DNA from: UMGS1933 sp045593405
Lineage (GTDB): Bacteria; Bacillota; Clostridia; TANB77; CAG-508
Direction of reading: 5' to 3'
DNA: 64,000 bases
Assembly (NCBI GenBank): GCA_045593405.1
Contig: JAZNWN010000003.1
Location: 62,001-126,000 of the forward strand
The translations under genes and the position numbers were made by a program. Positions 1 through 8,808 of the stretch are shown here, one piece after another. Position 1 is the stretch's first letter. Every line of letters starts with the position of its first letter. The notes beneath the pieces were generated by a model. It did no database searches, was not told where the DNA came from, and was given only the letters and a program-made list of their open reading frames with translations.

Positions 1-2
1 AA

Positions 3-1499
3 GGATTATCTGCAGGAAGAGTACAATCTGTGGCAGTAAGACTTATAGTTGAAAGAGAAGAAGAAATAGAAAACTTTATTCCAGAAGAATATTGGAATAT
101 TTATGCTAATTTAAGAACTAAAAAAGCCAAAAATACATTTGAAGCAAAATTCTATGGGCAAAATGATAAAAAAATAGAGTTACATTCAAAAGAAGAAGTA
201 GACAAAATTTTAAAAGATTTAGAAAAAGCAAAATTTATTGTAGATGAAATTAAAAAAGGTGAAAAGAAGAGAACGCCAGCACCACCATTTACAACAAGTA
301 CAATGCAGCAAGAGGCATCAAGAAAATTAGGATTTCCACTAAAAAAGACAATGTCTGTTGCACAGGGTTTATATGAAGGTGTAAAAGTTGCAGAAAAAGG
401 AACTGTTGGGTTAATTACTTATATGAGAACAGACTCTACAAGAATATCTGAAGAAGCAAGAGCTGCTGCAAAAGATCAAGTAACAAAAATGTATGGGGAA
501 GACTATTACGAAAATAGATATTATAAAACAAAATCAGAAGCTCAAGATGCACACGAAGCAATAAGACCAACATATATAGACCTAGAACCAGATAAAATTA
601 AAGCATCATTAACAAATGACCAATATAAATTGTATAAACTTATATATAATAGATTTTTAGCAAGCCAAATGAGTCCTGCAATTTATGATACAGTTTCTGT
701 AAAAATAAATGCAAATGATTATAATTTTAGAGCAAATGGCCAGACTCTTAAATTTAAAGGATTTATGGCATTATATGTAGAAACTGAAGACCATGAATCA
801 AAAGAAGAATTTGCTAAAATTCCGGAATTAAAAGATGGTCAAGAACTTATAAATGAAAAATTAGAATCAAAACAAAGCTTTACTGAGCCACCACCAAGAT
901 ATACAGAAGCAAGTTTAGTAAAAGCTTTAGAGGAAAAAGGAATAGGAAGACCAAGTACTTATTCACCAACAATAACTACAATTTTAGCAAGAAGATATAT
1001 AGAAAAACAGCAAAAACAATTATATCCAACAGAGCTTGGAAAAATTGTTAATAAATTGCTTGTAGAAAACTTCCCAGATGTAATAAATGAAACATTTACA
1101 GCTAAAATGGAAGAAGAATTTGACCGAATTGCTGAAGGAAATTTAAAATGGAAAAATGTTATAGGAGATTTCTATGGACCATTTGCAATTGTAGTGGAAA
1201 AAGTAGAAAAAGAACTAGAACATGTAAAACTAGAGTATGAAATATCTGATGTGCCATGTGAAAAATGTGGAAGAATGATGGTAATAAAATATGGTAGATA
1301 TGGAAAATTTTTAGCATGCCCAGGATACCCAGAATGCCAAAATGCAAAACCACTTATTGAAACCATAGAAGAACCATGCCCAAAATGTGGAGGGAAAATA
1401 CAAGTAAGAAAAACTAAAAAAAGAAGAACATATTATATATGTGAAAACAATCCAGAAAAATGTGAGTATATATCATGGAATAAACCAAAAAAGTTGTAG
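3..1499 (+). CDS. topA: DNA topoisomerase I, C-terminal part (5' end outside window)
   Basis: Type IA topoisomerase, which relaxes negatively supercoiled DNA through a transient tyrosine-DNA bond. The reading frame is open from the first bases and begins inside the family motif GLSAGRVQSVAVRL, so the N-terminal TOPRIM part lies upstream of the window. The active-site stretch containing GLITYMRTDST is visible near residue 138 of the part seen, followed by the HEAIRPT motif and GIGRPSTY. The end carries two zinc-ribbon modules, with CxxC pairs in CEKCGRMM...CPGYPEC and CPKCGGK...CENNPEKC, as is usual for clostridial TopA. No in-frame CGG occurs. The stop codon sits inside the terminator hairpin. 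Confidence 0.97.
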   Translation, partial: GLSAGRVQSVAVRLIVEREEEIENFIPEEYWNIYANLRTKKAKNTFEAKFYGQNDKKIELHSKEEVDKILKDLEKAKFIVDEIKKGEKKRTPAPPFTTSTMQQEASRKLGFPLKKTMSVAQGLYEGVKVAEKGTVGLITYMRTDSTRISEEARAAAKDQVTKMYGEDYYENRYYKTKSEAQDAHEAIRPTYIDLEPDKIKASLTNDQYKLYKLIYNRFLASQMSPAIYDTVSVKINANDYNFRANGQTLKFKGFMALYVETEDHESKEEFAKIPELKDGQELINEKLESKQSFTEPPPRYTEASLVKALEEKGIGRPSTYSPTITTILARRYIEKQQKQLYPTELGKIVNKLLVENFPDVINETFTAKMEEEFDRIAEGNLKWKNVIGDFYGPFAIVVEKVEKELEHVKLEYEISDVPCEKCGRMMVIKYGRYGKFLACPGYPECQNAKPLIETIEEPCPKCGGKIQVRKTKKRRTYYICENNPEKCEYISWNKPKKL

Positions 1500-1517
1500 T
1501 AATCTACAACTTTTTTA
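1488..1517 (+). terminator. Terminator of topA, overlapping its stop codon
   Basis: The arms AAGTTGTAG and CTACAACTT are separated by four bases and followed by a run of six T. The left arm includes the last two codons and the stop of topA. Confidence 0.85.
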
Positions 1518-1580
1518 ATACATTTTTAATAAAGATAAGGTTTTGTATAAATAATAATTTATATGATAATATAATAATTT

Positions 1581-1713
1581 TAAAATTTCAGCCGTTTTGT
1601 ATATTTTATAAAAAATTAACATTCGACAGCCCTTTGAGGCGGGGGAATACCCGCGTATGCCTTGGAGAATTTAATTTTTTAGAAAATCATATAAAAGATA
1701 GGCTGAAAATCGC
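1581..1713. repeat. Large imperfect palindrome with a GC-rich core
   Basis: A ~130-base imperfect inverted repeat. The outer arms TTTCAGCC and GGCTGAAA enclose AT-rich arms (AAAAAATTAA and TTAATTTTTT) and a GC-rich centre with GCGGG and CCCGC. It lies between the convergent topA and oxidoreductase genes. It looks like a small palindromic element rather than a gene; no other copy was recognised in the window. Confidence 0.5.
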
Positions 1714-1721
1714 ATAAATTA

Positions 1722-3209
1722 TTATTTCTCTAACTCAATTCTTTCCAAGTGCCTTGTAGTAGGCTCTGTTATTATTTTTCCAGTATAATCAAACCTAGAC
1801 CCATGGCAAGGGCAATCCCAAGTTTTTTCTAAATTGTTCCAAGAAAGTTCACAACCTAAATGAGTACAATATGGTTTTATAGCATACATCTTACCATTTT
1901 CATCTCTATATAAACCAATTTTTTTACCTTTATAATCCACAATTCCACCACAATTATTTTTAATTTCATTATAATCTAGTTTAGGCTTACGCATTTTGTT
2001 TATAGCTAGGGAATAAATAGATTGATTTAACATATTACCAAATTCCTTGCAGTTTTTAATAGGATGAAGCCTTGTTGCAGAGTAAATAGAAGCATATTTG
2101 TTTTCTTTTCCTAAGATATTATCTGAGATTATTTTTGCAGCAACATGAGAAGTAGTCATACCCCATTTTTTGTAGCCAGTTGCAACATACATGTTGTCAA
2201 ATAATTTGGAAAATCTACCTATATAAGGAATTTTATCGAGAGATACACAATCTTGAGTTGTCCATCTATATCTTATCTCAGCATTTGTATATATGGTTTT
2301 TATATAATTTTCTAAATTTACATAGCATTTATCTAAATCAATATTATTTGCACCTGTTTTATGAGAAGATCCACCAACTAAAAGTAAATTATCAGCAGTT
2401 CTAAAAGAAGTAACAGGTTCTTCGGCAGATAAGTACATACCATCAAATGAAGAACTTTTTGTATCTACTGCTACAACATAAGATTTATCTTGATACATTT
2501 TTAAAAAGTACATTCCAGGAAAGTTTTTAATAGGATAATGTGTGGCTATTACTAAGTATTTACAATCAACTATATAGCCATTAGCATATACGTTATAACG
2601 ATTATTTTCAGCTTTGATATTTATTACCTTAGAATGTTCAAAAATATTCACTTTTTTTAAGGAAGTAAGTAGACCTAAAATATATTTTCTTGGATGAAAT
2701 TGAGCTTGACTAGGAAAACATATTGCTGCTTTAACATTAAAAGGAAGAGAAGTTTCAGTAACTAACTTAGCGTCTAACCCTAAAGTTTTTACAGAAGATG
2801 TTTCATCTTTTATTTTTTGAATATAATCTTTTGAACAAGTATAGATATATGAATTTTGATGCTCAAAATCGCAATCTATATTTTCTGTTTTTACAATATT
2901 CTCAATTGTTTTAATTGCATCCTCGTTAGAATCTAAATATTTTTTTGCAGTATCGAAATCAAAAGAATTAATTAAATAATTATAAATTAATCCATGTTGA
3001 CTTGTAATTTTAGCAGTAGTATTTGCAGTAACTCCCATGCCAATTTCGCTTGCTTCAAGTAAGGAAACTTTTAACCCAGAGTTTTTTAACATATAAGCAG
3101 TTGCAACACCTGTTATACCACCACCAATAATACAAACATCAGTAGATAAGTTAGAATTTAATTTTGGAAAATTAGTTTTTTCGGTAGAATTTACCCAATA
3201 AGAATTCAT
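1722..3209 (-). CDS. FAD-dependent oxidoreductase with C-terminal Rieske [2Fe-2S] domain
   Basis: 495 residues. The N-terminal part is a DadA/glycine-oxidase-type FAD domain: CIIGGGITGVATAYML near residue 26 is the dinucleotide-binding motif, followed by an acidic strand end LLEAS. The C-terminal ~90 residues form a Rieske domain with CTHLGC and CPCHGSRF, the Cys-His and Cys-His ligand pairs of a [2Fe-2S] cluster. Such fusions are known in Firmicutes and probably move electrons from an amine-type substrate or a partner, but the substrate cannot be read from sequence. The start has AGGTGAT eight bases upstream. It is transcribed convergently to topA and lies just downstream of the DUF4364 gene, possibly in one transcript. 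Confidence 0.9.
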   Translation of the reverse strand: MNSYWVNSTEKTNFPKLNSNLSTDVCIIGGGITGVATAYMLKNSGLKVSLLEASEIGMGVTANTTAKITSQHGLIYNYLINSFDFDTAKKYLDSNEDAIKTIENIVKTENIDCDFEHQNSYIYTCSKDYIQKIKDETSSVKTLGLDAKLVTETSLPFNVKAAICFPSQAQFHPRKYILGLLTSLKKVNIFEHSKVINIKAENNRYNVYANGYIVDCKYLVIATHYPIKNFPGMYFLKMYQDKSYVVAVDTKSSSFDGMYLSAEEPVTSFRTADNLLLVGGSSHKTGANNIDLDKCYVNLENYIKTIYTNAEIRYRWTTQDCVSLDKIPYIGRFSKLFDNMYVATGYKKWGMTTSHVAAKIISDNILGKENKYASIYSATRLHPIKNCKEFGNMLNQSIYSLAINKMRKPKLDYNEIKNNCGGIVDYKGKKIGLYRDENGKMYAIKPYCTHLGCELSWNNLEKTWDCPCHGSRFDYTGKIITEPTTRHLERIELEK

Positions 3210-3249
3210 AAAAAATCACCTATAAAAAGTATTTCCAAAAAAATAAAAA

Positions 3250-3789
3250 TTAGTCCTTATTGTTTGTTAAAACCTCCAAGATTTTAGGGTAAATTAAATC
3301 AGCATTATGCATCCAATTATCTACAATAACTTTTGCTTGATCTCTTGAAGTTGCAAAAGTTTGAATTTCAAAAATTGTTTTATTATTTTCTGTGATTTGA
3401 CATTTTACAGTATAATCATTTTCACTGTTTGGAGTAAAATCTGCAGTTATAGAAAGCTCATTTTCTATTTTACGCAAATTTTCCTTGAAATTATGATCAG
3501 CTTTAAATTTTATATATCCAGGAATTAAATCTTTAACTAAATCTAAGGCTTGTCTGCCTTCTTTAGTTAGTTCATATATTGTTTCTTTTCCTTTATGATA
3601 ATCAATAACATATTTGGTTTCAATTAAATCTAATAAAAATTGTTGAAAGTAAAAATAATTCATATTATTAATACCAGTAATTAATTTTAGAAGAGCAGTA
3701 TTACTTATAGGTTTTCCAATTTTATCTAAAACATATAAAATAAGTGCTTTGTTTTCTACAAGTGTATCATTATCATATGCAAGTTTCAT
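3250..3789 (-). CDS. DUF4364 family protein, probable winged-helix regulator
   Basis: 179 residues. The N-terminal ~90 residues read as a winged-helix fold (ILYVLDKIGKPISNTALLKL...YVIDYHKGKETIYELTKEGRQAL), typical of DUF4364 proteins found throughout Clostridia. The C-terminal half is a mixed alpha/beta region without recognised residues. The family is usually described as of unknown function; a DNA-binding role is inferred from the wing. A near-consensus promoter lies directly upstream. The oxidoreductase gene starts 40 bases after its stop, so the two may be co-transcribed. Confidence 0.8.
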   Translation of the reverse strand: MKLAYDNDTLVENKALILYVLDKIGKPISNTALLKLITGINNMNYFYFQQFLLDLIETKYVIDYHKGKETIYELTKEGRQALDLVKDLIPGYIKFKADHNFKENLRKIENELSITADFTPNSENDYTVKCQITENNKTIFEIQTFATSRDQAKVIVDNWMHNADLIYPKILEVLTNNKD

Positions 3790-3824
3790 AAATTATAACA
3801 GCTCCCTTCTTTAGATACTATGGT

Positions 3825-3853
3825 ATTATATCACGGTTTTCATAAAATGACAA
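3825..3853 (-). promoter_or_regulatory. SigA-type promoter of the DUF4364 gene
   Basis: On the minus strand, TTGTCA and TATAAT are separated by exactly 17 bases and point at the DUF4364 gene 36 bases further on. Confidence 0.8.
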
Positions 3854-4069
3854 TAGAAATAAGATGTCATTTTATGTCGATGAAAAGTTCTTTACTTTTT
3901 AGAAAAGATATATTAATATAAGTATATCTTTAATTGTTATTTTTAATAGCAATATTCAAAATAATTTTAAATCAATATTTTTCAGCTATTTGAGCAAAGC
4001 AAAATACAGATTTTGTATCTTAAAAATCCCAAAAACAATTATTAAATAAAAAAAGAAGGTGATATTTAT
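3854..4069. other. AT-rich intergenic region between divergent genes
   Basis: No gene is seen. It contains a weak hairpin at about 3904-3931 (AAAGATATA / TATATCTTT) followed by a T-rich stretch, and a ribosome binding site AGAAGGTGAT at about 4053-4062 that belongs to the sortase gene. Confidence 0.5.
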
Positions 4070-4099
4070 CTGCTAAATTATTTTAAAATCAAATTAAAT

Positions 4100-4624
4100 A
4101 TGAAGTTTTCTTTCATAATAATAGTTATAGTTACAACTATAAGATTATTTGAATTAAATGAAACATATGAATTATCAAAAATTATTACAAAAATGAGTGG
4201 ATGTAGTGTAGAGAGGGAAGAACTTCAATTTACAAATAAAAATTGGACTTTAGAAATACCAAAAATCAATTTAAAAGCAAATATAAATTTTGGAACGACA
4301 GAAAAAGTAATGGATGAATTTATAGGACATTTTGATACAACTGAACTTTGGGAAGGAAATGTTGGACTAGCTGCTCATAACAGAGGATATCCAGTAAATT
4401 ATTTTGGAAGAATTAAAGAGTTACAAATTGGAGATGAAATAAAATATACAACAGTATATGGTACAAAAACCTATAAGGTAGCAATATCTACAATTATAAA
4501 AGATACAGACTGGTCGTATTTACAAGAGACTAAAGAAAATAGAATTACATTAATAACATGCGTAGAAAATGAACCAAGTTACAGAAGATGTATACAAGGA
4601 GTAGAATATAAGGAGGATTTATGA
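4100..4624 (+). CDS. Sortase (class D/E-like transpeptidase)
   Basis: A cell-surface transpeptidase that joins LPxTG-type proteins to the wall or to each other. One N-terminal membrane segment is followed by the sortase barrel: LEIPKINLKANI, the catalytic histidine in GLAAHNRG, the catalytic cysteine in LITCVEN and the arginine in YRRCIQG. It overlaps the next gene, a putative substrate, by four bases (ATGA), so the pair is one operon. The ATG at 4100 is the first standard start, but a better-placed ribosome binding site (AAGGTG, ~4056) precedes in-frame non-ATG codons at 4064-4070 and would add LLNYFKIKLN, so the true start may be CTG at 4070. Confidence 0.88.
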   Translation: MKFSFIIIVIVTTIRLFELNETYELSKIITKMSGCSVEREELQFTNKNWTLEIPKINLKANINFGTTEKVMDEFIGHFDTTELWEGNVGLAAHNRGYPVNYFGRIKELQIGDEIKYTTVYGTKTYKVAISTIIKDTDWSYLQETKENRITLITCVENEPSYRRCIQGVEYKEDL

Positions 4625-5871
4625 AAAAATTAATATCAATAATTTTAATTTTACTAATGATAATAGGAATGATTAGTTTGCCCAATAAAGTTCAAGCAAG
4701 TTTTGCAATAAATAAGGCAGATTTATATACTAAAGGAGTATACGAAAATTATTTGCGTTACGGTGGAGTAGGCTTGATTTTCAATTATGTAGTTTATTCT
4801 CATAATGGCCAAGAGTACCCAGCATATTGTTTAAATAAAGATTTAGATGGAGTGACTGAAGAATGCAAATATTCTGTTAGCACAGAAAAATTACTTACAG
4901 ATGTAAAGGTATGGAGAACTATAATTAATGGATATCCATATAAAACACCTGCAGAACTTGGATGTGCCACAGATGAAGAAGCATTTTTTGCAACAAAACA
5001 GGCGGTATATTGTATGTTATATGATAGAGATCCGAATACATATAGTGCAACAAATGATGTAGGCGAAAGAACATTAAATGCATTAAAACAAATAGTAATA
5101 AATGCTAAAAATTCAAAAGAGGTTAAACAAAGTGCAGACCTTACAATAAATGAAGTAACTACAAAATGGGAAGAAGACACTATTAATAATAAATATATAT
5201 CAAAAGTATTTACAATTAAAGCTAATAGTACAATAAATTCGTATACTATAGGGCTAGAAGGAATGAATATAGAAGGTGCAAGGATAGTAGATGAGAGCAA
5301 TAATGAGAAAAACAATTTTAAGTATGGAGATAATTTTAAAGTTATAATACCAATACAAAATATGAAAGAGAAAGGAAGCTTTAATATAAAAGCAAAAGGA
5401 AAGGTTGCAACAAAGCCAGTATTATATGGGTATTCAGAGGATAGGAATTTACAAGACTATGCTATAACAGGAAATATATATGAAGAAGGAAGCGGTAGCA
5501 AAACAATATATTATACAAAAAATGAAACAAAAATAATAGTTTTAAAACAAGATGAAGAAGGAAAACTACTTGAAAATGTAAAATTTATGTTACTAGATGA
5601 GAATAAAGAAGTTTTACACTCTGAACTTACAACAAATAAGGAGGGAAAAATTATAATAGAAAACTTAACTCCAGGAACATATTATTTACAAGAAACAAAC
5701 ACAGTAAATGGATATGCAGTATATGATGAACTAATAGAAGTAGAAGTGTCTTATAATGAGGTCTTTTCAGTCACAGTTACAAACTCAAAAGAGACTGTAG
5801 AGGTGGAAAAACCAGAAATAACAGAAAATGAAAAAGAAGTAGTTGTAAAGTTACCAAAAACAGGAATGTAA
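4621..5871 (+). CDS. Thioester-domain/SpaA-type surface protein ending at LPKTG
   Basis: 416 residues. A signal peptide (residues 1-26, ending near VQA) precedes a Cys-Gln thioester adhesion domain: YPAYCLNKD supplies the cysteine and ATKQAVYCML the glutamine. After a middle beta domain comes a SpaA/Cna-B-type repeat (IIVLKQDEEGKLLENVKFML...GTYYLQET), which in the family forms an isopeptide bond. The C-terminus is VVVKLPKTGM followed at once by a stop. The sorting motif is present but the hydrophobic span and positive tail normally needed for sorting are missing, and no other frame downstream supplies them. The sortase just upstream is the natural partner. Ribosome binding site AAGGAGG overlaps the sortase end. 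Confidence 0.85.
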   Translation: MKKLISIILILLMIIGMISLPNKVQASFAINKADLYTKGVYENYLRYGGVGLIFNYVVYSHNGQEYPAYCLNKDLDGVTEECKYSVSTEKLLTDVKVWRTIINGYPYKTPAELGCATDEEAFFATKQAVYCMLYDRDPNTYSATNDVGERTLNALKQIVINAKNSKEVKQSADLTINEVTTKWEEDTINNKYISKVFTIKANSTINSYTIGLEGMNIEGARIVDESNNEKNNFKYGDNFKVIIPIQNMKEKGSFNIKAKGKVATKPVLYGYSEDRNLQDYAITGNIYEEGSGSKTIYYTKNETKIIVLKQDEEGKLLENVKFMLLDENKEVLHSELTTNKEGKIIIENLTPGTYYLQETNTVNGYAVYDELIEVEVSYNEVFSVTVTNSKETVEVEKPEITENEKEVVVKLPKTGM

Positions 5872-5885
5872 ACTAGAAGTCTTCC

Positions 5886-5914
5886 TTGACAATTTATATA
5901 AATATTAGTATAAT
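5886..5914 (+). promoter_or_regulatory. SigA-type promoter of the CorC-like gene
   Basis: A perfect TTGACA, 17-base spacer, perfect TATAAT, ending 44 bases before the start codon. Confidence 0.9.
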
Positions 5915-5958
5915 ATTTAGTATTAATTATAAAGAAGGGAAGAGTGAAATAAAAACAT

Positions 5959-7290
5959 ATGATTTCACGACTGATAGTTTTAATCATTTTAATTGGAATA
6001 AATGCATTTTTTGCTGCAACAGAAATGGCTTTTATATCTTTAAATGATGCAAAAATTGAGAAGCAATCTAAGGAAGGAAACAAAAAAGCAAAACAAATAA
6101 AAAAAATGCTTAAAGAACCTACTAGGTTTTTGTCAACAATACAAATAGGAATAACTTTTGCAGGATTTTTATCTAGTGCGTTTGCTGCAGATGCATTTGC
6201 AAGCGAACTGGCACCTGTATTAGATAAGTTGATTCCATTAGGACTAACTACATGGACAAACATTTCTATTATAATAATTACAATAATACTTTCATATTTT
6301 TCACTTGTATTTGGAGAATTAGTTCCAAAAAGAGTAGCAATGAAAAATCCAGAGAAAATAGCTTTTGGCTCAATTGGAGTAGTTAAATTTATTTATACAT
6401 TTACAGCACCTTTTGTAAAATTTTTAACATGGTCAACAAATGTAGTTTCTAAAATATTCGGAGCTACAGGTGCTGAAGAAGAAGTTGTAACAGAAGAAGA
6501 AATTAGAATGATGATTGATGTTGGAGAAGAAAAAGGATCTATAGAAGAAAATGAGAAGGAATTAATAAACAATGTATTTGAATTTAATGATAAAGTTGCT
6601 TCAGAAGTAATGATTCATAGAAAAGAAATATATGCTATAGATGTAAAATCAGAGATTACAGATATTTTATCTGACTTAAAAGAGTACAAGTATAGTAGAA
6701 TACCAGTATATGAGGAAAATATTGATAATATTGTTGGTATGCTTTATATTAAAGATTTATTAGCATATGCATACTTGAAAAAAGAAGCAAAAGTTAAAAA
6801 ACTTATGAGAGAAGTATACTTTGTTCCAGAAAACAAACCTATAAATGAATTGTTTAGAGAACTTCAAAAAACTAAACATCAAATTGCTGTTGTTCTTGAT
6901 GAATATGGTGGAACAGCTGGATTAATAACAATGGAAGATATAATTGAAGAGTTAGTTGGAAATATATTTGATGAATATGATGATATAGAACCAGAATATG
7001 AACAAATAGATGAAAATACATTTAGAATAGATGGTAGTGTTTCAATATTTGATTTGAGAAAAATTTTAGAAATAGAGGATATTCCAGAAGGAGATTACGA
7101 TACATTATCTGGTTACTTAATAGAGTTATTAGGACGTATCCCACAAGATGACGAAATGCCAGTAATAGAAACTGAGAAAGCAACATATAAAATAGAAGAT
7201 TATGAAGATAAAAGAATTTTATGGGTTAAAGCATGCAAAAACAATATAGTAGAAGTAGAAGAAAAACAAGAAATGGAAGATGATAAATAA
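5959..7290 (+). CDS. CNNM/CorC-HlyC family membrane protein (DUF21-CBS)
   Basis: 443 residues. An N-terminal DUF21/CNNM transmembrane domain (about residues 1-140, starting LIVLIILIGINAFFAATEMAF) is followed by a CBS pair (about 205-325, with DKVASEVMIHR and VLDEYGGTAGLITMEDIIEELVG) and a C-terminal CorC_HlyC domain (about 340-425, YDTLSGYLIELLGRIP). Relatives are implicated in magnesium and other divalent-cation efflux; the older name hemolysin is not well supported. It has its own consensus promoter and a strong terminator, so it is a single-gene transcript. Confidence 0.92.
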   Translation: MISRLIVLIILIGINAFFAATEMAFISLNDAKIEKQSKEGNKKAKQIKKMLKEPTRFLSTIQIGITFAGFLSSAFAADAFASELAPVLDKLIPLGLTTWTNISIIIITIILSYFSLVFGELVPKRVAMKNPEKIAFGSIGVVKFIYTFTAPFVKFLTWSTNVVSKIFGATGAEEEVVTEEEIRMMIDVGEEKGSIEENEKELINNVFEFNDKVASEVMIHRKEIYAIDVKSEITDILSDLKEYKYSRIPVYEENIDNIVGMLYIKDLLAYAYLKKEAKVKKLMREVYFVPENKPINELFRELQKTKHQIAVVLDEYGGTAGLITMEDIIEELVGNIFDEYDDIEPEYEQIDENTFRIDGSVSIFDLRKILEIEDIPEGDYDTLSGYLIELLGRIPQDDEMPVIETEKATYKIEDYEDKRILWVKACKNNIVEVEEKQEMEDDK

Positions 7291-7297
7291 ACCGAGG

Positions 7298-7327
7298 ATA
7301 AGGGCGGAAACTATTTCCGCCCTTAAA
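7298..7327 (+). terminator. Terminator after the CorC-like gene
   Basis: The perfect 11-base arms AAGGGCGGAAA and TTTCCGCCCTT flank a short loop. The T-run is weak. Confidence 0.75.
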
Positions 7328-7351
7328 ATGTAGATAATCAATTTTCAAAAT

Positions 7352-7404
7352 TGTAGGGGCTAGTCTTGACTAGACCGCAGGTCAGTCAAGACCGACCACT
7401 ACAA
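7352..7404. repeat. TGTAGGGG palindrome, copy 1
   Basis: TGTAGGGGCTAGTC at the left and GACCGACCACTACA at the right, with an internal TAGTCTTGACTA palindrome. It sits in the gap just before the ynbB-like gene. Confidence 0.8.
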
Positions 7405-7424
7405 ATTAAAAAGGAGAAAAAGAA

Positions 7425-8666
7425 ATGTATAAAAAACTAGGAATAAAACAAGAAATAATAGAATTAGCAGAAACAGTAGAAAAAGAACTACAAGAAGAAT
7501 TCAAAAAAATAGACAAAATAAAAGAATACAATAGCATAAAAGTATTAAAAGCAATGCAAGAAAATAAAATATCAGATATGCACTTTGGAACCACATCTGG
7601 ATATGGATATGGAGATGTAGGAAGAGATACAATTGAAAAAGTGTTTGCAGAGGTTCTAGGAGCAGAAGATGCATTAGTTAGAAATCAATTTATATCTGGA
7701 ACACATGCATTAACAGTTGCTTTGTTTAGCATGCTAAGACCAGGAGATACAATGCTTAGCATTAATGGAAAACCTTATGACACATTAGATGAGGTAATTG
7801 GCATAACAGAAAATAAAAGCTCTTTAAAAAGCTATGGAATAAATTATGAACAAATAGATTTAATTGGAAATGATTTTAATACAAAACAAATAGTAGAAAG
7901 AGCAAAAAAAGGAAATATAAAATTAATATGTATGCAACGTTCTAAAGGTTATGCAATTAGAAGAAGTTTGAGTTTGAAAGCAATAGAAGATATAATTTGT
8001 GAAATAAGGAAAGTAAATAAAGAAGTAATTATAATGATAGATAATTGTTATGGAGAATTTGTAGATACAATAGAGCCAATAGAACTAGGCGCAGATATAA
8101 TAGTAGGATCATTAATAAAAAATTTGGGTGGAGGAATAGCACCAAATGGAGCATACATTGCAGGAAAAAGAGAACTAGTTGAACTTGCGGCAGAAAGACT
8201 TACAGCTCCAGGGCTAGGTAAGGAAGTTGGACCAACTTTGGGAATTAATAAACAAATCCTACAAGGATTGTTTTTAGCGCCACAAGTTGTAGCAAATAGC
8301 TTAAAAACAGCAATATTTGCAAGTAGAATGTTAGAAAAATTAGGTTACAATATTGAACCAAGATTTAATGATAAAAGAACAGATATAGTTCAAACAATTG
8401 AGTTTAAAAGACCAGAAGAATTAATTAAGTTTTGTCAAGGAATACAAAAAGGTTCACCAGTAGATTCTAACTCTATTCCAGAACCTTGGGATATGCCAGG
8501 TTATACAGACCAAGTGATTATGGCAGCAGGAACTTTTGTGCAAGGCTCATCAATAGAACTTTCGTGTGATGCTCCTATAAGACCACCCTATACAGCATTT
8601 TTACAAGGTGGATTAACATATGAATATGGAAAGATTGGTGTATTAACGGCGATAAATAATTTATAG
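7425..8666 (+). CDS. ynbB: PLP-dependent methionine gamma-lyase family protein (YnbB / aluminium-resistance type)
   Basis: 413 residues, a Cys/Met-metabolism-type fold I PLP enzyme. Visible are GTTSGYGYGDVGRD, the cofactor-site stretch RNQFISGTHALTVALF, IDNCYGEF (the aspartate that contacts the pyridine nitrogen) and the Schiff-base lysine in IVGSLIKNLGG. The family is widespread in Firmicutes (Bacillus YnbB) and was once called an aluminium-resistance protein; its real substrate is unclear. A ribosome binding site AAGGAG precedes the ATG. Copies of the TGTAGGGG repeat flank it on both sides, so its boundaries look like an insertion-tolerant single gene. Confidence 0.88.
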   Translation: MYKKLGIKQEIIELAETVEKELQEEFKKIDKIKEYNSIKVLKAMQENKISDMHFGTTSGYGYGDVGRDTIEKVFAEVLGAEDALVRNQFISGTHALTVALFSMLRPGDTMLSINGKPYDTLDEVIGITENKSSLKSYGINYEQIDLIGNDFNTKQIVERAKKGNIKLICMQRSKGYAIRRSLSLKAIEDIICEIRKVNKEVIIMIDNCYGEFVDTIEPIELGADIIVGSLIKNLGGGIAPNGAYIAGKRELVELAAERLTAPGLGKEVGPTLGINKQILQGLFLAPQVVANSLKTAIFASRMLEKLGYNIEPRFNDKRTDIVQTIEFKRPEELIKFCQGIQKGSPVDSNSIPEPWDMPGYTDQVIMAAGTFVQGSSIELSCDAPIRPPYTAFLQGGLTYEYGKIGVLTAINNL

Positions 8667-8682
8667 AAATTATTGCAAACAA

Positions 8683-8760
8683 CGTAGGGGCGGGGTTCCA
8701 CCCCCGCCAGTTTGATAAATCATATATGTTTGCGGGCAGGGGTGGAAACCTGCCCTACAA
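8683..8760. repeat. TGTAGGGG palindrome, copy 2 (double form)
   Basis: GTAGGGGCGGGGTTCCACCCCCGCC is mirrored after ~25 AT-rich bases by GCGGGCAGGGGTGGAAACCTGCCCTACA, giving two small hairpins inside one long inverted repeat. Confidence 0.8.
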
Positions 8761-8808
8761 TTTCATTAAATAAATTATGAATTAAATTTATAATAAATGA
8801 GGTATAAA

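Noticed and set aside
4800..5315. Long minus-strand frame opposite the surface protein gene
   Set aside because: A shadow of a coding strand rich in ATA/GAA codons; no ribosome binding site and no recognisable protein. Other antisense frames in the window were rejected for the same reason.
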